This document shows, piece after piece, positions 13,794-20,521 of a DNA stretch of 22,423 bases. The notes under the pieces were generated by a model that saw only the letters and a list, made by a program, of their open reading frames with translations, ran no database searches and was not told where the DNA came from. The first letter of the stretch is position 1; each line of letters starts with the position of its first letter. A program made the position numbers and the translations under genes. Origin of the DNA: a virus; the IMG/VR virus record IMGVR_UViG_3300037961_000238, positions 1-22,423 of that record; one strand, written 5' to 3'.

Positions 13794-13931
13794 ATGATTG
13801 AGCCGATAAAATCTGTTGGTAAGGCTTGCAAGTTTCGTGTTATGCACCTTACCGAGTGGCAAGCCGGGATGTTGTTTTTGTCTGCGCTTGCACTGAACAT
13901 TGCTTTGGTGACTGCTTTAGCACTTCAATAA
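13794..13931 (+). CDS. 45-residue single-TM protein in the lysis module
   Basis: An ATG at 13794 opens a 45-codon frame, with GGAGAA at 13781-13786 as a suitable Shine-Dalgarno site. The peptide has a basic start (MIEPIKSVGKACKFRVMHLT), a Trp, and one hydrophobic helix, MLFLSALALNIALVTALALQ, running to the last residue. The stop TAA overlaps the ATG of the next membrane gene. The size and place between two membrane proteins suggest a holin modulator or second holin, but no family was recognised. Confidence 0.5.
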   Translation: MIEPIKSVGKACKFRVMHLTEWQAGMLFLSALALNIALVTALALQ

Positions 13932-14134
13932 TGATTACCCCTGAGCTACTAGATCGCTGGCGGATACTTCCGCGAGTGGTTATGTTTGTGATGATTGTTA
14001 TGACGTATCGGGTTGTCGAGTGGTTCATGGACTTGCCCGACCCGAACCCCGAGCAAGCGGCCTTGGTCAGCGTGATGACTGGCGCACTGACGGGTTCTTT
14101 TGGCTTGTTCCTTGGTTCGGGCAAAAAAGAATGA
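13931..14134 (+). CDS. Small two-TM membrane protein of the lysis module
   Basis: This 67-residue protein starts MITPELLDRWRILPRVVMFV. It has a first membrane segment at about 13-32, a polar link containing MDLPDPNPEQA, and a second segment VSVMTGALTGSFGLFLGSG at about 45-63. The ELLDRWRILPR opening and the PxxxQAALVSV link are conserved in small phage membrane proteins I recall without a firm name. I chose the ATG at 13931 on a TAATG overlap; the frame extends upstream to 13826, but that part only overlaps the 45-residue gene. It may act as a second holin. Confidence 0.6.
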   Translation: MITPELLDRWRILPRVVMFVMIVMTYRVVEWFMDLPDPNPEQAALVSVMTGALTGSFGLFLGSGKKE

Positions 14135-14481
14135 AAGAGTTTAAGTACTTCAAGCTGTCTGATTTCGATTGTCAGGAAACCGGCGAGAATGAGATGGACT
14201 TTGACTTCATCATGGACCTTGATGAGCTACGAGAGTCCTGCGGTTTTCCCTTCATCATCACCTCTGGCTATAGGTCAAACAACCACAGCCTAGAGGCCAA
14301 GAAAGAAAAGCCCGGAACTCACGCGCATGGTATTGCCGCTGACATACAGGTTAAAAACGGCGCTGAAAGAATGTTGATCGTCTGGAAGGCTATAGAGATG
14401 GGATTTAACGGCATAGGAGTTGCTAAGACATTTGTCCATGTCGATAAGCGAGCCTCCACGCCGGTTATGTGGACGTACTGA
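14131..14481 (+). CDS. Endolysin, peptidase M15 type (D-Ala-D-Ala or L-Ala-D-Glu peptidase)
   Basis: This 116-residue enzyme would cut peptide links in peptidoglycan at lysis. It shows the M15 zinc site: ITSGYRSNNH at 43-52, then His64 and Asp71 in THAHGIAADI, and His103 in FVHVD. The central GFNGIGV segment is also typical. There is no signal peptide, as expected for a holin-dependent endolysin. The ATG at 14131 on an ATGA overlap is preferred to an upstream in-frame start at 14020, which would add unrelated residues encoded within the neighbour. The cluster with the holin at 13389 supports the role. Confidence 0.86.
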   Translation: MKEFKYFKLSDFDCQETGENEMDFDFIMDLDELRESCGFPFIITSGYRSNNHSLEAKKEKPGTHAHGIAADIQVKNGAERMLIVWKAIEMGFNGIGVAKTFVHVDKRASTPVMWTY

Positions 14482-16331
14482 TGGCCTTAACGAAGATACA
14501 GTTCAAGCCGGGGATCGACAAGGAAGGCACAGAGTACAGTGCTGATTCCGGCTGGTTTGATGCAGACAGGATTCGTTTTAGAAAGGGCCGCGTCGAAACC
14601 ATTGGCGGCTGGCAAAAGTACGTTAGCACCGCGATCAAGGGCGTCGCTAGGTCGTTGTTTGATTGGGGCTCTGCCGATGGCGATAAGTATCTGGGTGTCG
14701 GTACAAACCTGAAGTTTTATGTAGAGTCTGGCGGCACGGTGTCAGATGTAACCCCCATCAGGCAGACCACTGCGGCTGGCGACGTGACGTTTGCCGCAAC
14801 GAATGGGTCATCAACCTTAGTGGTTAGTGACACCTCGCATGGCGCTGTAGAGGGCGACTTTGTAACGTACTCTGGCGCGGCCTCGTTGGGAGGAAATATT
14901 ACTGCTGATGTGTTAAATCAGGAGTATCAGATCGGGGTCATCGTAAACGCCAACAGCTACAACATAACGGCAAAGGACACGTCAGGCGCCACAGTGACAG
15001 CCAATTCCAGCGACTCTGGGAACGGTGGTAGCTCTGTTGTTGGCGTGTATCAGATCAACACCGGCACCAACTTCTATGTAGACAGTACAGGCTGGGGTGT
15101 GGGTGCGTGGGGCGCTGGGACTTTTGGCGAGTCTGTGGCAATTACCTCATCAAATCAGCTACGCCTGTACAGCCAAGACGCATTTGGCGATGACCTTATA
15201 TTCAACCCCAGAGGCAGTTCTGTGTATTTCTGGGATGAGAGTAGCGGTCTGTCAACGAGGGCCGTTTCGCTTTCCAGCTTAGGAGGCGCTTCAAACACGC
15301 CAGTTGAGGCGCTTCAGGTCATGGTGTCTGACATTGACCGGCATGTTATCTGCTTTGGGTGTAACCCGATTGGTTCTGTGACGTTAGACCCGTTGTTTAT
15401 CCGGTGGTCTGATCAAGAAAACGCGGTAGATTGGACTCCTACTGCGACAAACAGTGCCGGAGGTCAGGTTCTCTCTACCGGCACAACCATTGTGGGTGCG
15501 ATCAAGACTCGTCAAGAAATACTGATATTTACAGACGTTGGCATCCAAGCCATGCGTTTCGTAGGCGCCCCGTTTATTTACTCTTTCTCTCCGGTGGCGG
15601 AAAACGTCAGCATGATCTCGCCCAAGGCCGGGGTAGCGGCGGCTGACTCTGTTTTCTTCATGGACAGGGAAGGGTTCTATGTTTATCGCGGCTCAGTGCA
15701 GAGACTGCCCTGCTCCGTGCTAGATCATGTGTTTTCAAACCTCCAGTTCCAGCAGAGGTTTAAGATATTCGCCACCACTAACCCTGACGACTCAGAGGTA
15801 ACGTGGTATTACCCAGTCGGCACCCCAAGCGCAGACATAACAAACTATGTCACATACAACTATCAAGAAAACAACTGGACTATAGGCACGTTGGATCGGG
15901 GGGCGTTTATTCATGCGCCAACCAAGGAGTTTCCGCTTGCCGCCTCTAACAGCCTGACCAGCGACAACTACTTGTATAGTCACGAGATCGGTCATACGGC
16001 TGACGGCGAACCGTTAAATGCGTTTGTTGCTTCTGGCGGTATTGGTCTTGGCGATGGTGAGCAGTTTGCCGCTGTGCGCCGTGTGATACCTGATTTCACA
16101 TTCAGAGGCACCACTGCGGCGGTTGACCTGTCTTTGGAGGTTAAAGGCCGCGACTTCCCGCTGGGGGATGAAACCCTGCTAGATACAGCGACAATCGCCA
16201 GCAATACCGGTCAGTTTCATCTGAGGGCCAGAACCAGAGAGATGATCATCAAGATATCCAGCAATGGCTCGGGATACGGCTGGACGCTTGGTGACTTGCG
16301 ATTCGATATTAGAACGGACGGAAGGCGCTAA
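14481..16331 (+). CDS. Large tail hub / nozzle-like structural protein
   Basis: This 616-residue protein starts MALTKIQFKPGIDKEGTEYS and continues with SGWFDADRIRFRKGRVETIG and GGWQKY, an opening I recall from many marine podovirus tail proteins. Later strand-rich pieces such as SLFDWGSADGDKYLGVGT, WTPTATNSAGGQVL, AIKTRQEILIFTDVGIQAM and DSVFFMDREGFYVYRG suggest a propeller-like body as in T7 gp12 or P22 gp10. It probably forms the distal tail tube or its closure. The ATG overlaps the endolysin stop (TGATG); a GTG at 14469 is less likely. Homology to either named protein is not proven here. Confidence 0.65.
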   Translation: MALTKIQFKPGIDKEGTEYSADSGWFDADRIRFRKGRVETIGGWQKYVSTAIKGVARSLFDWGSADGDKYLGVGTNLKFYVESGGTVSDVTPIRQTTAAGDVTFAATNGSSTLVVSDTSHGAVEGDFVTYSGAASLGGNITADVLNQEYQIGVIVNANSYNITAKDTSGATVTANSSDSGNGGSSVVGVYQINTGTNFYVDSTGWGVGAWGAGTFGESVAITSSNQLRLYSQDAFGDDLIFNPRGSSVYFWDESSGLSTRAVSLSSLGGASNTPVEALQVMVSDIDRHVICFGCNPIGSVTLDPLFIRWSDQENAVDWTPTATNSAGGQVLSTGTTIVGAIKTRQEILIFTDVGIQAMRFVGAPFIYSFSPVAENVSMISPKAGVAAADSVFFMDREGFYVYRGSVQRLPCSVLDHVFSNLQFQQRFKIFATTNPDDSEVTWYYPVGTPSADITNYVTYNYQENNWTIGTLDRGAFIHAPTKEFPLAASNSLTSDNYLYSHEIGHTADGEPLNAFVASGGIGLGDGEQFAAVRRVIPDFTFRGTTAAVDLSLEVKGRDFPLGDETLLDTATIASNTGQFHLRARTREMIIKISSNGSGYGWTLGDLRFDIRTDGRR

Positions 16332-16528
16332 TGCCCAAATACACAACATTGCCAGTAGCCAGTGCAGAGTACGAACGAGAAAACGAGCAGGTTGCCAGAA
16401 GATCAATAGAGCAATCACTACAAGATATATCTTCGACTGTAGAAGGCAACACAAATAAGACAAACAAGGATTCGTCACTGGCCCTGCGCCGGTTCCAGTT
16501 CTTGCTGATGGGCGCAAGCAATGGCTGA
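16331..16528 (+). CDS. Small conserved helical protein following the hub gene
   Basis: This is a 65-residue protein. Its N-terminal half has MPKYTTLPVASAEYERENEQ and VARRSIEQSLQDISSTV, a helix with coiled-coil character, and it ends DSSLALRRFQFLLMGASNG. I recall the same opening and ALRRFQFLLMGA ending from other environmental phages, where the gene also follows the large tail protein. The TAATG overlap couples it to the hub gene. It may be a trimeric stalk or chaperone; this is not established. Confidence 0.58.
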   Translation: MPKYTTLPVASAEYERENEQVARRSIEQSLQDISSTVEGNTNKTNKDSSLALRRFQFLLMGASNG

Positions 16529-16850
16529 TGTCATTAAGGTTCTCGGTCAGCTTGACCCGTCTGCCACGACAACAACCACGCTGTACACGGTGCCTGACCT
16601 AAATCAGACAACCGTTAGCTCTATCAATGTTTGTAACCGCACATCGGGCGCACTGACATTCAGGTTAAGTGTCCATGTTGCAGGCGCAGGAGCAGACAAT
16701 AAACAGTTTATTTATTATGATAAGTCAGTCTCAGCGACAGACACATTTTCTGCTGTGTTAGGACTGACACTTAACCAAAGCGATGTGGTCAAGGTGTACG
16801 CTAGTGGCACTGGCCTTAGCTTCAATATGTTTGGTGTAGAGACAAGCTGA
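16521..16850 (+). CDS. Small beta-rich virion protein
   Basis: This 109-residue protein is composed of strands: IKVLGQLDPSATTTTTLYTV, then VSSINVCNRTSGALTFRLSV, then ADNKQFIYYDKSVSATDTF and a VKVYASGTGLSFNMFGVE ending. The pattern suggests a jelly-roll or immunoglobulin-like tail decoration. I recall relatives as unnamed marine-phage structural proteins. It overlaps the previous gene by eight bases and the next by one (TGATG), so it belongs to the tail operon. There is no sign of a membrane segment or enzyme site. Confidence 0.55.
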   Translation: MADVIKVLGQLDPSATTTTTLYTVPDLNQTTVSSINVCNRTSGALTFRLSVHVAGAGADNKQFIYYDKSVSATDTFSAVLGLTLNQSDVVKVYASGTGLSFNMFGVETS

Positions 16851-19117
16851 TGAATAGATACCCAGCAAAACCAATGATGGACGAGATGGCGAAGTATGGT
16901 CGCTATGGCGATACAATGCTTGTCCACATGAACCCCGTTGAAGTGGCAGGGATAGCCTCTCTGGTTCCCGGCGGCAAACTCACCACAAACCCCGTTACAG
17001 GCCAGCCAGAGGCGTTCTTGCCCATCTTATTTGGCGCACTCGGTGGCGCACTCAAGCTGGGAACGCTGGGAACTGCGGCCCTTACAGGAGTCGGCACAGC
17101 GGCTGTCACGGGTGACGCCAAGCGAGGCATCCTTGCTGGCCTTACCGCAGGTGCTTCATCAAAGCTAGGTGAGTTGTTCAATAGAGTAATGGACGCTCCG
17201 ATGGTCGCCCCCGGAGGAATAACCGATGTCATTCCTGATGCCGCAAAGGCTGGTGTGGATACGGCAAAGGCTAGCACTGATGCCGTACAAGCGGCGGCAC
17301 AGTCTGGCGAGGGGGTGGCGTCTGTTGCTCAAGACCTTTCACAGCAGTCCGTGATAGACCCATTTCCTGATATGCCTGCGTCTATAGCTCCGAAAAATAT
17401 GTCCCCTGCCAACATAGACCTTTCTTCTGTCCCGCCTCCACAACCGCAAAACTTTAGTCAAAAGATATTTGGCGGTGTAGAAGACGCCGTTAGCGGAGGG
17501 CTGGATAGGCTAGGACCGATGGGTAACTTAGCTGTAGCCGGTATGGGTCAAGGAACTATTGAGCAAATGAGGATGGAAGAGCAGATGCGCCGGCAAGCAG
17601 AAGCTCGCATGGCAGAGGGCGAAGCTGACAGAAGAGAAGCGTTTGACGACCTTCAGCGCGGCTACATGGCGGCACAGCCCGGAATACCGACTGGTTTGTC
17701 AGACGCAAGGGCAGAGATGAGCCGCAGAACCCCGCCTCCTATGTACATGGAAGAAGGTGGCTCTACAAAGAAAAAAGAAAACGGGGCAACAAGAAGAGAA
17801 GACGACAACCCATACGCGCAGGGGTCGGCTCTTGGCACCGCCCGTGACGTAGCGCGATTCATAGGTGGACCAAGAGGTTACTTCGGAGTTGATCCGGTAA
17901 CCGTACAGCAGAGACTGCGTGGGCCAGATACTATCGCTCCGCCAAGAGACTATATGCCGGGGTTTGAGCCAGAGTTTAGCTATTTCCAAGACGCTTCTGA
18001 AGGTATATCAGTGCCTGATCGATCATACAGGCCAATGAGGCAGGGCGTTATATCTCGTGGTCAGTACTTTGATCCGATTCTTCAGGCGCCTCAATCCAAC
18101 GCTCAAATGAACGAGTATCGGCGTACCTTAGAGCAGATGGACCCCGGTCCCTTGGATATCGGCAGTGTTATGGGTCTGGCATCTGAGGGCTCTACGCTGT
18201 CTACGCCACAGCAGAATGTGTTTCAGGCGTACTACTCTCAACCTCCAGCGCCAACGCCAACGACAGATACCACTCCAGACACAACGCCAGACTCGAACAC
18301 AGACGGACAATACGACGCGCTGAGAGAGTACTTCCCAGATATGACCGATCAGGAAATTCAAGATTATCTTGACTCACTCCAAAGCGGAAACCTCTTTACC
18401 CTCTTGTCGTCTGTAGGCGACCCGAATGTTATGGACGCTATTGCGGCTAGGGACGTTACGGGTCCGGTGGACACCACGGCCCTCACCTCGCCCGAGGTTC
18501 TTATTGCGACGTATCCGGGCCTCACTGAAGGCCAAGCCCTGATGATTGCCAACATGAACAGGGAGCGGCTAGGGCGAGACCCTCTAGACTTCCAAGCAGG
18601 CGGCTTGACACCAGAGGTGAGGTTGCAAACGTCTCTTGGCGAAACATCTGTCCCAAGTGGCGGTATCGCTCAGGTTCCCACGGAGTTCACGGCAAAAAAC
18701 CAAATTCCCAGTATGGATGAAGTGCAGATGTTGAGTATGGCTGTATTAGGGCAAATAGAAAATGGTGATCAGATTGTCGAGATGTTTGTGCAGAAATACG
18801 GGCCAGAAATATTCCGTCAGGCAAGAGAGATGATACTTCAATCTGTTGTCCCGAACGCTCAAACGGAGGGGATGATTAGAGGTAATGGCAGTGGGATGGA
18901 TGACGCAGTGCAGGGTATGATAGGCAGTGAACAGCCTGTTGCCGTGTCGCCCGGAGAGTTTATTGTTCCTGCGGATGTAGTGTCTGGTCTTGGCGAAGGA
19001 AGCTCTGATGCTGGAGCAGAAAAGCTAGACGACATGATGGATAGAGTCCGCATGGAACGCAATGGCACAACGAAGCAGGCACCTCAAATTGACGAAAGGA
19101 AAGTGATGCCTGCATGA
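16850..19117 (+). CDS. Large internal virion / DNA-ejection protein candidate
   Basis: This 755-residue protein has an N-terminal block (KYGRYGDTMLVHMNPVEVAG at 15-34). A Gly/Ala-rich hydrophobic zone at 56-103 has repeated small-residue spacing (FGALGGALKLGTLGTAALTG), as in membrane-inserting pilot proteins. A coiled coil follows at 235-270, a Thr/Pro/Asp linker at 466-485, and a C-terminal module at about 672-735 with VSPGEFIVPADVVSGLG and SSDAGAEKLDDMMDRVR, a module I recall in many phage tail and ejection proteins. It contains YMEEGGSTKKK near 299, like the basic mini-proteins. It is probably released into the cell with the DNA. Confidence 0.6.
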   Translation: MNRYPAKPMMDEMAKYGRYGDTMLVHMNPVEVAGIASLVPGGKLTTNPVTGQPEAFLPILFGALGGALKLGTLGTAALTGVGTAAVTGDAKRGILAGLTAGASSKLGELFNRVMDAPMVAPGGITDVIPDAAKAGVDTAKASTDAVQAAAQSGEGVASVAQDLSQQSVIDPFPDMPASIAPKNMSPANIDLSSVPPPQPQNFSQKIFGGVEDAVSGGLDRLGPMGNLAVAGMGQGTIEQMRMEEQMRRQAEARMAEGEADRREAFDDLQRGYMAAQPGIPTGLSDARAEMSRRTPPPMYMEEGGSTKKKENGATRREDDNPYAQGSALGTARDVARFIGGPRGYFGVDPVTVQQRLRGPDTIAPPRDYMPGFEPEFSYFQDASEGISVPDRSYRPMRQGVISRGQYFDPILQAPQSNAQMNEYRRTLEQMDPGPLDIGSVMGLASEGSTLSTPQQNVFQAYYSQPPAPTPTTDTTPDTTPDSNTDGQYDALREYFPDMTDQEIQDYLDSLQSGNLFTLLSSVGDPNVMDAIAARDVTGPVDTTALTSPEVLIATYPGLTEGQALMIANMNRERLGRDPLDFQAGGLTPEVRLQTSLGETSVPSGGIAQVPTEFTAKNQIPSMDEVQMLSMAVLGQIENGDQIVEMFVQKYGPEIFRQAREMILQSVVPNAQTEGMIRGNGSGMDDAVQGMIGSEQPVAVSPGEFIVPADVVSGLGEGSSDAGAEKLDDMMDRVRMERNGTTKQAPQIDERKVMPA

Positions 19118-19533
19118 ACATAAGTCTAGTCCCGTTAGAACACGCCGCGTCGGCATGGAACGATGTCCGACATTACTTGGAACCAGCGGTGGAGAGGTGC
19201 AATGGGCGCTGGACGATGGAGCATCTATGTGCCGCAGTTTCCATGGGCAGTACCCAGCTTTGGGTTGCCTTTGATGAGGAAAAGGTCTGGGGTGCGTTGA
19301 CTACGGAGGTCACCCACTATCCCGGCAAGCGAATACTCTCTATGCACTTCTTGGGCGGAGAGGACTTCGACAAGTGGTACAACCTTCTTTTAGAACAAAT
19401 CAGCCGCTACGCAAAAGACCTTGGGTGCCAGAGCATCGAGGGCGTGGCGAGGTTTGGGTTTTGGAAATTTTTAGAGGCTGATGGCTTCAAGAAGTCAGCG
19501 GCATTTTATGAAAAGGAATTAGGCGATGTCTAA
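19114..19533 (+). CDS. GNAT-like small internal virion protein candidate
   Basis: This 139-residue protein has the alternating pattern of a GNAT acetyltransferase fold: strands QLWVAFDEEKVWGALTTEV (48-66) and KRILSMHFLGG (72-82), a long helix (DKWYNLLLEQISRYAKDLG), strand SIEGVAR, then FGFWKFLEADGFKKSAAFY. The usual acetyl-CoA loop (Q/RxxGxG/A) is not evident after the second strand, where GGEDFDKW stands, so catalysis is doubtful. T7-group phages carry a small internal virion protein at this place in the gene order, as I recall. It starts on an ATGA overlap and overlaps the next gene by eight bases. Confidence 0.6.
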   Translation: MNISLVPLEHAASAWNDVRHYLEPAVERCNGRWTMEHLCAAVSMGSTQLWVAFDEEKVWGALTTEVTHYPGKRILSMHFLGGEDFDKWYNLLLEQISRYAKDLGCQSIEGVARFGFWKFLEADGFKKSAAFYEKELGDV

Positions 19534-20521
19534 GGGCGGCGGAAGTAGCGGACCTACAGAGTCCAAGGTAGTTCAGTCAAACCTACCAGAATACGCAGAA
19601 CCGTATTACAAAGACCTATTGGCTCGTGTTGGGTATGAGTCGGCTGAGCCATATACCCCCTACCCTGCGGCGCGACTGGCGTACTTCACTCCTGCTGAGC
19701 AGGAGGCCATGTATCGCTTTACGGAGATGGGTGTTTCAGGCACACCACCCGAGCTTGATGTAGCTGGCAACATTGCTGGCACGGTGGGCATGGGTAGCCC
19801 CTACGCAGGGACAATGCTTGAGACAACCCGTCGAGCGCAAGAAATGCCGTCAATGGCAGACCCTTATGCGATTAGCCGATACATGAACCCTTATCAGCAA
19901 ATGGTTCTGAACAACCAGATGCGAGAGGCCCGTCGCCAGTCAGACATTGCGGGTCAGCAGATGGGGTTGCAGGCGGCTGGGATAGGGAGCCTTGGCGGTT
20001 ACCGTGAAGGCATCATGCAGGCCGAGCGTGAGCGCAACCTGAACCGTCAGCTTGGCGACATCTATGGCGCCGGTATGCAACAGGCGTTTACTCAGGCACA
20101 GCGAGGTCTTGATCTGGATAGGGCTTACGCGCAACAGGCGGCGCAACTTGGTCAGTCGGCTTATGGAAATATTCTGGCTGGAGATGCACAGCGGATAGCG
20201 GCGGCTGGAATGCTGGGCGACTACGCAAGTCAGCGTCAGAGAATGGAGATAGAAAGACTCCGTAACATGCAGGCGGCTGGCGAAGCAGAGCGTAGGCTTC
20301 GCCAGACAGGCATGGATATTGGATATCAGGACTTCCTGCGACAAAGGTCGTACCCGAGAGAGCAACTTGCATATTACAGCCAGATGTTGCAGGGAACCCC
20401 GATATCTCCGGGTCAGACCATTTCGTCGTTCGGTATGACGCCGTCCACTATGCAACAGTTGCTAGGAACGGGAATCGCGGCGGCTGGCCTGTATAACGCA
20501 TTTGGGGGACAGCGGGGATGA
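19526..20521 (+). CDS. Ala/Gln-rich helical internal virion protein candidate
   Basis: This 331-residue protein begins MSKGGGSSGPTESKVVQSNL and continues with PEYAEPYYKDLLARVGYES and EPYTPYPAARLAYFTPAEQ, an opening I recall from several marine phage proteins. Residues 122-290 are almost all helical, rich in Ala, Gln, Arg and Met, and likely form coiled coils. A small-residue hydrophobic helix (LLGTGIAAAGLYNAFGG) lies near the C terminus. This composition resembles internal core or ejected proteins of podoviruses. It overlaps both neighbours and so is co-translated with the rest of the block. Confidence 0.58.
   Translation: MSKGGGSSGPTESKVVQSNLPEYAEPYYKDLLARVGYESAEPYTPYPAARLAYFTPAEQEAMYRFTEMGVSGTPPELDVAGNIAGTVGMGSPYAGTMLETTRRAQEMPSMADPYAISRYMNPYQQMVLNNQMREARRQSDIAGQQMGLQAAGIGSLGGYREGIMQAERERNLNRQLGDIYGAGMQQAFTQAQRGLDLDRAYAQQAAQLGQSAYGNILAGDAQRIAAAGMLGDYASQRQRMEIERLRNMQAAGEAERRLRQTGMDIGYQDFLRQRSYPREQLAYYSQMLQGTPISPGQTISSFGMTPSTMQQLLGTGIAAAGLYNAFGGQRG

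Noticed and set aside
13826-13930. Upstream extension of the two-TM protein
   Set aside because: The extra residues are encoded by another frame of the 45-residue membrane gene and are not membrane-protein like. The ATG at 13931 has the usual TAATG junction.
14020-14130. Upstream extension of the endolysin
   Set aside because: It would overlap the two-TM gene by over 100 bases and add residues not found in M15 endolysins; the ATG at 14131 fits the family start.
19940-20455. Open frame of 171 codons on the - strand
   Set aside because: It lies fully inside the Ala/Gln-rich virion gene, has a composition without recognisable domains and no ribosome site.
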